Assembly: GCF_024347195.1 (NCBI RefSeq) | Contig: NZ_AP025281.1 | Coordinates: 3,410,001 to 3,474,000, forward strand | Reading direction: 5' to 3' | DNA: 64,000 nucleotides | Origin: Aliamphritea hakodatensis | Lineage (GTDB): Bacteria; Pseudomonadota; Gammaproteobacteria; Pseudomonadales; Balneatricaceae | Part shown: piece by piece, positions 25,302 through 34,365 of the stretch | Layout of the letters: the number at the start of each line of letters is the position of its first letter | Numbering within the stretch: the stretch's first letter is position 1 | Made by a program: the position numbers and the translations under genes | The notes under the pieces: generated by a model | What the model saw: the letters and a program-made list of their open reading frames with translations, nothing else | What the model was told of the DNA's origin: nothing | Database searches by the model: none

Positions 25302-26666
25302 TCAGGCAACCCAAACACTTTTAGCATTACAGAATTCACGGATACCGTTCACACCCAGCTCCCGGCCCAGACCCGATGCTTTCGTTCCGCCAAACGGCAT
25401 ACGTACATCACTGGCCACCTGTGAATTAATGAATGCAGCCCCCACATCCAGACAGCGGGCCAGTTGCTCACCTTTGGCAACATCCTGCGTCCAGATACTC
25501 GCTCCCAGACCAAAGCGGGTAGCATTCGCCTGTGCAATGGCATCCGCTTCATCACGCACCGAAATAATGGCCGCAACCGGACCAAAGATTTCTTCATTAA
25601 AAGCGGTCATACCCAGCTCAACGTCTGCCAGTACGGTCGGCGCATAAAAGTAACCGTCTCCCGGTAACACATCCCCGCCGGTCAGCAGTCTGGCGCCGTC
25701 CGCAACGGTTGCCTTTAACTGCTGGTGCACCTTATCACGCAGGTCCGGACGGGCCATTGGCGCCAGAGTTGTTTCTGCCAGCATCGGATCACCGGCCTGT
25801 AACGCCCGGCTCCGCTCTACCACCATCTCAGTGAATTCGGCCATCCGGCTGGATACCACCAGGAAACGCTTGGCAGCGATACAAATCTGACCGGCATTGG
25901 CAAAACGGGCCCGCATGGCCACATCCATTGCGGCTTCCAGATCCGCATCATCAAGAATGATCAGCGGGTCAGAACCGCCCAGCTCCAGTACTGCTTTCTT
26001 CAGATGCTGGCCTGCTAACGCGCCGATCTGACGGCCAGCCATTTCACTGCCGGTAAATGCCACCCCGTGTACCCGGTAATCGGCTATCACCTTCGCCGCC
26101 TGATCAACCGAAATGGTCAGATCGGCAAACAGCCCTTCCGGCGCACCGGCATCTGTTAGCAGTTGCTCAATGGCTTTGGCACTGCGCGGTACGTTTGGCG
26201 CATGCTTAAGTAATACTGCATTACCGGCCATCAGGTTAGGGATCATGCAACGGAATACCTGCCATAAAGGGAAGTTCCACGGCATGATCGCCAGCACGGT
26301 GCCCAGCGGTTCATAACTAACCAGACTGCGGCTTGCCGGTGTACTGATCAGATCATCCTGAAGCATGGTTTCCGCATGTTCTGCATAAAACTCACAGGCA
26401 CCGATACATTTATCCACTTCACCCAGCGCTTCACTCAGCAACTTACCCATTTCCAGCGTGATGGTTTCTGCCATCTCCTGGCGGCGCTCTTTCAGCTTGC
26501 TGCCGATGGCCAGTACCAGCGCGGCCCGCTCAACAAAGCTGGTATTACGCCAGTGCAGAGCAGCCTCACGGGACGCCGTCAGACGGTTTTCCACTTCTGC
26601 ATCAGACAGAAAGGCAAACTCTTCGATCAGTTGATTGTTATAAGGGTTACGGGTTGCGAAATTCAT
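25302..26666 (-). CDS. Aldehyde dehydrogenase, succinate-semialdehyde type
   Basis: A 454-residue complete aldehyde dehydrogenase with cofactor segment MPWNFPLWQVFR, base Glu in LELGGSDP and nucleophile Cys in NAGQICIAAKR. Length and the N-terminal start without the usual 20-residue extension fit the compact Sad/YneI-GabD group, which oxidises succinate semialdehyde. The start at 26666 has GGAGGAG six bases upstream; the in-frame extension to 26753 is rejected. It is a single-gene unit with its own terminator. The substrate assignment is inferred from family resemblance only. Confidence 0.88.
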   Translation of the reverse strand: MNFATRNPYNNQLIEEFAFLSDAEVENRLTASREAALHWRNTSFVERAALVLAIGSKLKERRQEMAETITLEMGKLLSEALGEVDKCIGACEFYAEHAETMLQDDLISTPASRSLVSYEPLGTVLAIMPWNFPLWQVFRCMIPNLMAGNAVLLKHAPNVPRSAKAIEQLLTDAGAPEGLFADLTISVDQAAKVIADYRVHGVAFTGSEMAGRQIGALAGQHLKKAVLELGGSDPLIILDDADLEAAMDVAMRARFANAGQICIAAKRFLVVSSRMAEFTEMVVERSRALQAGDPMLAETTLAPMARPDLRDKVHQQLKATVADGARLLTGGDVLPGDGYFYAPTVLADVELGMTAFNEEIFGPVAAIISVRDEADAIAQANATRFGLGASIWTQDVAKGEQLARCLDVGAAFINSQVASDVRMPFGGTKASGLGRELGVNGIREFCNAKSVWVA

Positions 26667-26780
26667 ATTCAACTCCTCCGGACAAAAAGCTGGCCTGGGA
26701 TTAATAGTTATGGTGGCCAAACGAAGCAAAACAGGCTGACAGACGCTGTGCACTTAACAGCGGATAACTCTGCCAGAGAC

Positions 26781-26818
26781 AAAAAATCCAGAGCAGCAGG
26801 GCCAACTCTGGATTTTTT
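26781..26818. terminator. Bidirectional terminator after the soe operon
   Basis: A perfect 13-bp stem AAAAAATCCAGAG / CTCTGGATTTTTT with a 12-nt loop, 22 bp beyond the soeC stop on the minus strand. Confidence 0.88.
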
Positions 26819-26840
26819 AAAAGGTACTCAGCCGGGTGTT

Positions 26841-27764
26841 TTACACCCGCTGATCACCGTGGAACAGACGTACAACGTGGCGCGCTTCAGCGAAGAACAA
26901 CCAACGCTCAACCAGCAGGCCGGCAATGGTTGACGCCGCAGCAATCACCAGCAGTGCAGAGCTGGCGCTCAGCAGCAGCAGGAATGGCACCACGAAGGCA
27001 ACACCCAGCATCAGCAGACGCAGACGCACCAGCTTGTTTGCAGCAACGGTGTAACCGAATTCATCATTCAGGAAGCTGTTAGAGGTATGACCCTGATCCA
27101 GCAGACGAACACTTGCCTGGGTAAAACCGGTCGCCGTGTTGATGGTGCTACCGGCCGGTTTACCGATCCAGAAGAAATAGATCACTTTGCAGACTGCGCC
27201 CAGCACAACCAGTGCCAGTGCCAGTTGCTGCAGTACACCGGCCAGATCGCCACCTACCAGTGACTGCACCGCTGCCAGCAGTACCGCACCGGACATCAGA
27301 CCCAGGGCAATGTAGTTAACCGGCGTCAGGGAAGAGTTCCACTGGCGGATCGTTTTCAGGCTGGCGTAAATCATGCTGGTGCAGAACAGTGTCACCATGG
27401 CCAGTACAGCCGTCAGAATACCTGCGGCAGTTACAAGTGCGCCGGTCATTTCCATCCAGATAGCGCCAAGGTAAATCAGCATGAACGGGTACAGCAGGAT
27501 CGCAAACACCGCTTCACGGGATAACCATGAGGTCTTGAAACGGCTGAATGCACGCCATGCGTTCTTAGGATTTGCCAGGTGCAGCGTTGAGGACAACAGA
27601 CCACCTGAAATCATGACGAAAGACAGGATACCTGCACTTAAGAGTACAGCAGAATCCTGCAGTTGTGACAGGCCGCTAAGGTGTCCGATTACCATCAGGG
27701 TAATCAGGCCGTAGCCGGCGCCCGACATCACGGTAAATACAAGTACGGAAAAAGCCGGATGCAT
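26841..27764 (-). CDS. soeC: SoeC-like membrane anchor (DmsC/NrfD-type) of sulfite dehydrogenase
   Basis: A 307-residue DmsC-family membrane protein with about eight hydrophobic helices, MHPAFSV at the N-terminus and an LHLANPKNAWRAF loop typical of DMSO-reductase anchors. It would bind the Fe-S subunit at the membrane and pass electrons to quinone. The start has GGAGACACGAAT upstream. It lies 145 bp after soeB. In DmsC-type complexes the direction of catalysis is set by the Mo subunit; the cytoplasmic, signal-less SoeA-like subunit here points to sulfite oxidation. Confidence 0.85.
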   Translation of the reverse strand: MHPAFSVLVFTVMSGAGYGLITLMVIGHLSGLSQLQDSAVLLSAGILSFVMISGGLLSSTLHLANPKNAWRAFSRFKTSWLSREAVFAILLYPFMLIYLGAIWMEMTGALVTAAGILTAVLAMVTLFCTSMIYASLKTIRQWNSSLTPVNYIALGLMSGAVLLAAVQSLVGGDLAGVLQQLALALVVLGAVCKVIYFFWIGKPAGSTINTATGFTQASVRLLDQGHTSNSFLNDEFGYTVAANKLVRLRLLMLGVAFVVPFLLLLSASSALLVIAAASTIAGLLVERWLFFAEARHVVRLFHGDQRV

Positions 27765-27908
27765 ATTCGTGTCTCCGTTTTGGCCAGCGCATTTAAGCTG
27801 GCCGGTTTGTCGCGGTAATTCAGCATATACCGGACAAACTGTTATTGTTCTTACCGGTGCATGATCCGTTATATCAGACAGGCACCGGAGCGATTGATGA
27901 TTCCCGGA

Positions 27909-28595
27909 TTAACGGGAGATAACCTTGTTCACCCAGCCTTTAACAGTGGCTTTCAGTGACGGCTGGTACTGCTCTACAACCGGCTTGTTACGCGGCGGCA
28001 GATAAGTATTGACCGGGTTATAGCCCAGTTCAGGCATCAGCTGCTTACCGGCACGGTCACGTACCAGCTGGCTGACTTCTGAGTTCGGATCATCAAAGTC
28101 ACCGAATACCCGGGACTTGGTCGGACAGGTCAGTACACAGGCAGGCTTACGCTCATCTTCCGGCAGACTTTCATCGTAAATACGGTCCACACACAGGGTA
28201 CACTTCTTCATGGTACCTTCGTTTGGATCCAGCTCACGGGCGCCATACGGGCATGCCCAGGAACACAGGTTACAACCCATGCACTTATCCTGGTCAACCA
28301 GCACGATGCCGTCTTCGCTGCGCTTATAAGAAGCGCCGGTCGGACACACAGTGACACAGGCCGCATCGTCACAGTGCATGCAGGACATCGGCATGTTCAC
28401 TGTTTTACTGTTCGGGCTGTCATCCACTTCATAGGTGCGGATCCGGTTCAGCCAGGCACCGCTAGGGTCACGGCCGTACGGGTCTTTATCCGCCAGCGGA
28501 CCGATGGTGCCGGAAGTGTTCCATTGCTTACACGCAGTCGCACAACCGTGACAACCTACGCAGGTATCCAGATCAACTACTAGACCTAATTTCAT
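27909..28595 (-). CDS. soeB: SoeB-like four-cluster ferredoxin subunit of sulfite dehydrogenase
   Basis: A 228-residue electron-transfer subunit with four Cys clusters, starting CVGCHGCATACKQWN and then CMHCDDAACVTVCP, CMGCNLCSWACPYG and CTLCVDRI. This is the DmsB/NrfC-type arrangement of four [4Fe-4S] centres. There is no signal peptide, so it is cytoplasmic. It relays electrons between the molybdoenzyme and the membrane anchor. It follows soeA by 21 bp with a GGAG site. Confidence 0.9.
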   Translation of the reverse strand: MKLGLVVDLDTCVGCHGCATACKQWNTSGTIGPLADKDPYGRDPSGAWLNRIRTYEVDDSPNSKTVNMPMSCMHCDDAACVTVCPTGASYKRSEDGIVLVDQDKCMGCNLCSWACPYGARELDPNEGTMKKCTLCVDRIYDESLPEDERKPACVLTCPTKSRVFGDFDDPNSEVSQLVRDRAGKQLMPELGYNPVNTYLPPRNKPVVEQYQPSLKATVKGWVNKVISR

Positions 28596-28616
28596 CTTGT
28601 TATTCTCCGTCTGCAG

Positions 28617-31556
28617 TTACTTCTCACCACGAGTCAGAATGTCTGACATCGGGCGAACCAGATTAACGTTCTTATGCGACGTATAGCTCAGCATATCCGG
28701 TGAAGCGTCAGCATTAGGCTGCGGCTTCAGCGCGCCAAAGCTTGGCCACGCACCGGTTTCGCCAGGCGCGGCCGGGGTGATCTTAACGCGCAGGTCGTAC
28801 CATGCAGCCTGACCGGTGACCGGATCAGAGTTGGTTACGCGGTCATTCTGATCGCCCTTCGCCGGCAACAGCTCGGAGATAAGATGGTTCATCAGGAAAG
28901 CGTCGGTGGCTTCGTTAGAGTCATCTGAAAGACCCCATGCGCCACCACGCTTAGCAATTGCGTTCCAGGTCCAGACGGTCTGCTCGTTAGTGCCTTCCAT
29001 CAGCTTAACCTGAACACGGATTTTACCGTTGTGGGACTCAACCCAGACCCAGGACAGATCTTCAATGCCGTCACGTTCCGCAGCAACACGGTTCATGAAC
29101 AGGTAGTTCTGCGACATGATCTGACGCAACCAGGCGTTCTGGCTGTCCCAGCTGTGATACATGAACATCGGACGCTGGTTAACCGCGTGGTACGGATACT
29201 CTTCGCGGTCAATACGCTGCTCTTCCAGAGGTACATAGTAAGTTGGCAGCGGATCGAAGTACTTCACCAGGCGCTCTTTGTGGTGCTCTTCAGTTGGCAT
29301 CGGGCCATCGTACAAGCCCTGACCCGCCAGACGGAACGACTGAATCTTCTCAGAGTACAGTTCGATCACGATCTGCTTGGTAGAACCGACCCACGCGGCT
29401 TCTTTAGCCAGTGTCAGGTAATCCAGGTTGGCGTGACGCATATAACGCTGGTTAGGTTCCAGATGCATCTCGAAGAAGCCTTCGTTCTCTTCGTACGCTT
29501 CCCACTGACGTGGGTTTGGCTCACCGCGCAGAGACTTATCGCCATCCTTACCGCGGTAACCCGCCAGGAAGCCGATACCCGGCTCTTTCTCGAAGTTGAC
29601 GATGAAGTCTTTATAAGAAGAATACTTACGCTCACCGCCGTCTTTGGTGAATGCAGGGAAGCCAAGACGGCCGGCCATTTCTACCATTACTTCCTGCCAG
29701 GACATCACGTCACGGTCAGGCTTAACAACCGGGATACGTACCGAGTCACAGGCCGCGTGCGGCTCAGAGATCGGACGGTCCAGCATAGAGATGGTATCGT
29801 AACGTTCCAGATACGTGGTATCCGGCAGTACCAGATCAGAGTACGCCACCATTTCAGAGTTAAACGCATCTGAACAGATGATGTACGGGATCTTATATTC
29901 GCCGTTCTCTTCTTTCGCAGTCAGCATGTCCATGGTCTGCGCCGTATTCATACTGGAGTTCCAGGCCATGTTCGCCATGAACAGCATCAGAGTATCAATC
30001 TTGTACGGATCGCCCTTAACGGCGTTGCTGATCACCATGTGCATCAGACCGTGACAGGAAACCGGTGCATCCCAGCTGTATGCCTTATCGATACGCAGCG
30101 GGTTACCGTTTTCATCAATCGCCAGATCTTCAGGGCAGGTTGGGAAGCCCAGTGGTGGTGACTTAAGCGGTGTATTCGGTGCACATTCTTTCGCTGGCTT
30201 AATTCCAGGCGGAATGTGTTTCGGGAACGGCGGCTTGGCCAGGTGGCCACCCGGGCAGTCAACCGTACCCAGCAGTACCTGCAGCAGGTGAATCGCGCGG
30301 CAGGTCTGGAAACCGTTAGAGTGTGCGGAAATACCACGCATTGCGTGCATGGAAACCGGACGTCCGATGAACTTGTCCTGCTTACGGCCAGCCCAGTCAG
30401 TCCACTCAACATCAATAGTGATGGTTTCTTTGAAAGCAACGTGCGCCATTTCCAGCGCCATGCGCTCAATGTCTTCGGCTGCGACGCCACATTCTTTTGC
30501 GGCGTTTTCAGGGGCATACTGCTCATCCAGATACTTATCCAGCATGATGCTCATTGCAGTACGCAGTTTACGGCCATCCGGTGCAGTGAATTCACCGAAC
30601 AGTGCCGGGTTGATATCCGGCAGGTTCGCATCCACGAACTGCTCTTTAACCAGATCCCATACCTGCGGCTCGCCCTGCATGTTCTTAACGCCTTCACCGC
30701 GATAGAACAGGCCATCGCCCATTTCACCCGGTGAGTGAACCACCAGCTGCGCAGAGTTGGTATAGCGAATCAGGAATTCATCATCAACCAGTTGGTTCTT
30801 CAGCAGTACGTGAACCATAGACAGCGCCAGGACGGCATCGGTACCCGGACGGATCGCAACCCACTCATCGGCAATTGCCTGGTAACCGGTACGGACAGGG
30901 TTAACCGCAACAAACTTGGCACCGCGCTCTTTCAGCTTTTTCAGGCCCAGTTTAATCGGGTTAGAGCTGTGGTCTTCTGCCACGCCCCACATCATAAAGT
31001 ATTTGGTGTTATCCCAGTCCGGATCACCGAATTCCCAGAACGCGTGACCCATGGTGTACAGGCCACCGGCTGCCATGTTTACGGAGCAGAAACCGCCGTG
31101 CGCTGCCCAGTTGTATGTACCGAACTGGCTTGCCCACATACCTGTCAGGGCCTGCATCTGGTCGCGGCCGGTAAAGTAAGCAAGTTTACGCGGATCGGTT
31201 GCACGGATATGAGAAAGACGCTTCTCCATAATATCCAGTGCCTGATCCCAGGAAATTTCTTCGAATTCACCGGCACCACGCTCGGTACCCGGCTTACGCA
31301 GCAGAGGGGAACTCAGTTTCGCAGGAGAGTACTGCTTCATGATACCGGAGTTACCCTTCGCACAAAGCACACCCTTGTTGATCGGGTGGTTCGGGTTACC
31401 CTGTATGAAGCGAACCTTGTTATCTTCAACAGTTACTTTGATACCGCAACGGCAGGCACACATGTAACACGTGGTGTACTTGGTCTCCTGATTCGCGCGA
31501 TCTTCAAATTCTGGCAGACCCGAAGCGACCGGAATCTTACTGGCTTGGCTTGTCAT
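28617..31556 (-). CDS. soeA: SoeA-like molybdopterin sulfite dehydrogenase catalytic subunit
   Basis: A DMSO-reductase-family molybdoenzyme of about 979 residues. The N-terminal [4Fe-4S] motif is CYMCACRCGIKV, with a fourth Cys in GVLCAKG. The probable Mo ligand is the Cys in HGGFCSVNMAAG. A molydopterin-dinucleotide-binding domain ends the protein. It has no Tat signal, unlike DmsA or PhsA, which agrees with the cytoplasmic SoeABC enzymes that oxidise sulfite to sulfate with quinone as acceptor in purple sulfur bacteria and sulfonate-degrading marine bacteria. The divergent TauE-type exporter supports a sulfite/sulfate role. The start at 31556 has AGGGTG about 10 nt upstream; a GTG at 31568 is less likely. 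A different sulfur-compound oxidoreductase cannot be excluded. Confidence 0.85.
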   Translation of the reverse strand: MTSQASKIPVASGLPEFEDRANQETKYTTCYMCACRCGIKVTVEDNKVRFIQGNPNHPINKGVLCAKGNSGIMKQYSPAKLSSPLLRKPGTERGAGEFEEISWDQALDIMEKRLSHIRATDPRKLAYFTGRDQMQALTGMWASQFGTYNWAAHGGFCSVNMAAGGLYTMGHAFWEFGDPDWDNTKYFMMWGVAEDHSSNPIKLGLKKLKERGAKFVAVNPVRTGYQAIADEWVAIRPGTDAVLALSMVHVLLKNQLVDDEFLIRYTNSAQLVVHSPGEMGDGLFYRGEGVKNMQGEPQVWDLVKEQFVDANLPDINPALFGEFTAPDGRKLRTAMSIMLDKYLDEQYAPENAAKECGVAAEDIERMALEMAHVAFKETITIDVEWTDWAGRKQDKFIGRPVSMHAMRGISAHSNGFQTCRAIHLLQVLLGTVDCPGGHLAKPPFPKHIPPGIKPAKECAPNTPLKSPPLGFPTCPEDLAIDENGNPLRIDKAYSWDAPVSCHGLMHMVISNAVKGDPYKIDTLMLFMANMAWNSSMNTAQTMDMLTAKEENGEYKIPYIICSDAFNSEMVAYSDLVLPDTTYLERYDTISMLDRPISEPHAACDSVRIPVVKPDRDVMSWQEVMVEMAGRLGFPAFTKDGGERKYSSYKDFIVNFEKEPGIGFLAGYRGKDGDKSLRGEPNPRQWEAYEENEGFFEMHLEPNQRYMRHANLDYLTLAKEAAWVGSTKQIVIELYSEKIQSFRLAGQGLYDGPMPTEEHHKERLVKYFDPLPTYYVPLEEQRIDREEYPYHAVNQRPMFMYHSWDSQNAWLRQIMSQNYLFMNRVAAERDGIEDLSWVWVESHNGKIRVQVKLMEGTNEQTVWTWNAIAKRGGAWGLSDDSNEATDAFLMNHLISELLPAKGDQNDRVTNSDPVTGQAAWYDLRVKITPAAPGETGAWPSFGALKPQPNADASPDMLSYTSHKNVNLVRPMSDILTRGEK

Positions 31557-31568
31557 ATTTATTATCAC

Positions 31569-32287
31569 CCTAACATTGAACCGTACTGCCGGCTCAGGTG
31601 CGATTCACTTAATGTGAATTTTTTATTGTTTGGCTGAGGCGTTTTCCGGATTGCCAGTGGATGCACAATTAAAACCTGAAAAACCCCGATGCTGCCAAAC
31701 ATGCTAGAAATTGCACTGCTCTCAGGCAAAGGCCAGTCATAAATCCCTTATGGGACCAAGGCTTTCTGAAAGCGACGGGGCCTCACTCCCCGCGTGTAAA
31801 AACATAAAGCTATAAGCTTATAACAGAAACCCGAAAACGCTATTCCCGGTTCCTGTGCAAAATTCGCAGACATACCGCAAATAAACCGCCCTCACCCCGG
31901 GGTCAGTTATATCCGCTGACGTAATACTCCGTCTGTCAGAATCTGTAGTTATGATGGGTTCTGATCAGCCCGGTTTATTCCGTAAAGTTATTAGTTATCT
32001 TTTTTCATCATATATCTGACTATACCTTCAGTGATATTTAAACCTTTTATATGCAAGGTTTAATAAAATTAAACGCACACCCAAAAGCTGCCTGAAAACG
32101 AATTTCCCGGGGCGGAACAGGTCGCAAACAGATTTCCGCAAAGGCACGCAGACAGACACGCCTTTCACAGGGGGTTGTTTTAGCCAGCTGTTAGCGCGTA
32201 TGATTGCGCCCCGTTTTTCCCGCGACCTGATTCCAATAACAACATCCATGTGTCGCTTCGCTTATTGGAATAATCGACAGGTATCTG
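31569..32287. other. Intergenic region between soeA and tauE-like genes, with three consecutive hairpins
   Basis: A 719-bp non-coding stretch. Three short hairpins stand back to back at 31744-31755 (TCCC/GGGA), 31761-31773 (GCTTT/AAAGC) and 31776-31792 (CGGGG/CCCCG), with a palindrome TATAAGCTTATA at 31811-31822. On the soeA strand they would be part of a leader about 190-240 nt upstream of the start codon. No known riboswitch was recognised, and ORFs here lack coding character. Confidence 0.45.
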
Positions 32288-33034
32288 ATGGACCTCATAA
32301 CCCTGCTGGTGTTTACCGGCATCATTGCTTTTGCAACCTATGTGCAAACAGTCACCGGCTTTGCGCTGGGCATGATTGTGATGGGTACAGTCACTGCCAT
32401 TAATCTGGTGCCGATTGCCTTTACGGCGGTAGTGATCAGTGCCGTTACCCTGATTAACGGCCTGTTCGCCCTGAAAGGTAATCTCAGAGCGGTGGACTGG
32501 CGCAAGGTTATGCTGACAACCGCCGGCATTCTGCCCGGCGTCATTGCCGGCCTGGTATTGCTGGATTATATGAGTGAAGAATTCAGCGAACTGCTGCAGT
32601 TGTTACTGGGTATCACCATCATTCTCGGTGGCCTGATGATCATGCTGAAACCCCAGCCACTGGAAAAGCCATCACCGGATCTGGCTTTCACCGCTTCCGG
32701 TGCCACCGCCGGTTTTCTTGCCGGCCTGTTCAGCATGGCCGGACCGCCGCTGGTATACCTGTTTTACCGTCAGCCATTTGAACTGCTGACAATCCGTCTG
32801 TGCCTGATGACGATCTTTCTCAGCAGCTCGGTCGCCCGTACGGCAATTGTCGGCATTCAGGGCGGTCTGACGTGGGATATGCTGGTGTACTCAGTGCTTT
32901 GTATTCCGGTGGTGATGTTCTTTACCTGGATCGGCAAACGTTATCCGCCACCGCTAACCACACCGAATATGCGCCGTCTGGCATTCTTCCTGCTGATCAT
33001 TATCGGCGTCAGTCTGGTCATCAGCACTTTCTGA
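32288..33034 (+). CDS. TauE/SafE-family sulfite or sulfur-anion exporter
   Basis: A 248-residue membrane protein with seven to eight hydrophobic helices and a two-fold repeat of the TauE/SafE (PF01925) pattern: VQTVTGFALGMIVMG in the first half and ATAGFLAGLFSMAGPPLVYL in the second. Family members export sulfite, sulfate or sulfoacetate during organosulfonate breakdown. It is divergent from soeABC, so sulfite arising in the cell would be either oxidised or exported. The ATG has an AGGT site 7 nt upstream. Confidence 0.88.
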   Translation: MDLITLLVFTGIIAFATYVQTVTGFALGMIVMGTVTAINLVPIAFTAVVISAVTLINGLFALKGNLRAVDWRKVMLTTAGILPGVIAGLVLLDYMSEEFSELLQLLLGITIILGGLMIMLKPQPLEKPSPDLAFTASGATAGFLAGLFSMAGPPLVYLFYRQPFELLTIRLCLMTIFLSSSVARTAIVGIQGGLTWDMLVYSVLCIPVVMFFTWIGKRYPPPLTTPNMRRLAFFLLIIIGVSLVISTF

Positions 33035-33366
33035 GTCCGGTTTCCGGCCTGACCTTTTTGCGCAGGTGGGCGTTCTCCCCTCACCTGCTTTACACCTGCG
33101 ACCGCCCTCTTTCATAACCTTTTGGCCTACCCCTTTAGCCATATAGAACGGTTGGCCATATGCAAAGGTAAAATCTGGCACAGGCCCATCCTTTACGCCT
33201 ACAGTACACTACATCCATAATCGGCGTAATGTGTCTCTTCTGATGTTTTCAGTTCTGTGTTTTCAGCGGACAGATACGCCACTTAATAACAAACCGTTTT
33301 ATGTGCCTGATTTTGCCGACAAGCGCCTTGCAGCACCTTTAACACCAACATTTAACAGGTAGGAAT
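33035..33366 (+). other. Intergenic region with weak terminator-like hairpin
   Basis: A stem GCAGGTG / CACCTGC at 33062-33088 followed by only TTTA may terminate the tauE-like gene. The remaining bases up to cobS show no ORF or recognised site. Confidence 0.4.
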
Positions 33367-34365
33367 ATGTCCGATATTAAAGTACAACAACCGGATATCA
33401 TGATTTCAGTACGCGATGTTTTCGGCATCGACACTAACCTTAAAGTACCGGCGTTCAGCGAACGTGATGATCACGTCCCGGAAATCGATACTGCCTACCA
33501 GTTTAACCCTGAAGTCACGCTGGCCATTCTGGCCGGTTTCAGCCGTGACCGCCGCGTGATGGTTCAGGGCCTGCACGGTACCGGTAAGTCCACCCACATC
33601 GAACAGGTTGCAGCCCGTCTGAACTGGCCTTGCGTACGGATCAACCTGGACGGCCACATCAGCCGTCTGGACCTGGTGGGCAAAGACACCATAGTGCTGC
33701 GCGATGGCAAGCAGATTACTGAATTCCAGGAAGGCATTGTGCCATGGGCACTGCGCCGTCCGACTGCGCTGATCTTTGATGAATTCGACGCCGGCCGTCC
33801 TGACGTAATGTTCGTTATCCAGCGTATTCTGGAACGTGACGGTAAGTTCACCCTGCTGGACCAGAACGAAGTTATTCACCCGCACAGCCACTTCCGCCTG
33901 TTTGCCACTGCAAACACCGTCGGTCTGGGTAACAGCACCGGTCTGTATCACGGTACGCAAATGATCAACCAGGCCCAGATGGACCGCTGGAACATTGTGA
34001 CCACGCTGAACTACCTGCCGACCAATGACGAAGTGAAAATCGTCCAGTCACGCCTGCCAAGCTTCAACGATGAAAAAGGCAAGCAACTGGTTGAATCTAT
34101 GATCGCCGTGGCTGATCTGACCCGTAAGAGCTTTGCTGCCGGTGACATCTCTACCCTGATGTCTCCGCGTACTGTTATTTCCTGGGCGGAAAACATCGAA
34201 ATCTTTAACAACCCGGCCATTGCCTTCCGCCTGTCATTCCTGAACAAGTGTGACGAAGCTGAGAAGCCGATGATCGCTGAATTCTTCCAACGCTGCTTTA
34301 ATCAGGAACTGTCTGAATCCTGGGCCCATCAGGCTGCTGAGGTAATGGCAGATGGCCAGCACTAA
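33367..34365 (+). CDS. cobS: CobS, AAA+ subunit of aerobic cobaltochelatase
   Basis: A 332-residue AAA+ ATPase with Walker A GLHGTGKST, Walker B ALIFDEFDAG and sensor region FATANTVGLGN, matching CobS of the CobNST cobaltochelatase. CobS and CobT form a chaperone-like ring that drives cobalt insertion into hydrogenobyrinate diamide by CobN. There is a strong GGTAGGAAT start context. The gene overlaps cobT by 14 bp. No cobN is visible nearby, which is common for dispersed cobST pairs, so a partner elsewhere is expected. Confidence 0.94.
   Translation: MSDIKVQQPDIMISVRDVFGIDTNLKVPAFSERDDHVPEIDTAYQFNPEVTLAILAGFSRDRRVMVQGLHGTGKSTHIEQVAARLNWPCVRINLDGHISRLDLVGKDTIVLRDGKQITEFQEGIVPWALRRPTALIFDEFDAGRPDVMFVIQRILERDGKFTLLDQNEVIHPHSHFRLFATANTVGLGNSTGLYHGTQMINQAQMDRWNIVTTLNYLPTNDEVKIVQSRLPSFNDEKGKQLVESMIAVADLTRKSFAAGDISTLMSPRTVISWAENIEIFNNPAIAFRLSFLNKCDEAEKPMIAEFFQRCFNQELSESWAHQAAEVMADGQH

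Noticed and set aside
28617..31556. Assignment as DMSO, thiosulfate or polysulfide reductase
   Set aside because: The catalytic subunit lacks the Tat signal expected for those periplasmic enzymes and has the CYMCACRCGI motif and divergent TauE gene that fit SoeA; not fully excluded.
30735..31637. 300-codon plus-strand ORF opposite soeA
   Set aside because: It lies entirely antisense to a highly conserved molybdoenzyme gene, has no recognisable domain and no ribosome site; it is a codon-bias shadow, as are the other long ORFs at 29031-29873 and 20645-21163.
32028..32249. 73-codon minus-strand ORF upstream of the TauE-like gene
   Set aside because: No ribosome site, biased composition without hydrophobic periodicity, and it lies within the divergent promoter region.
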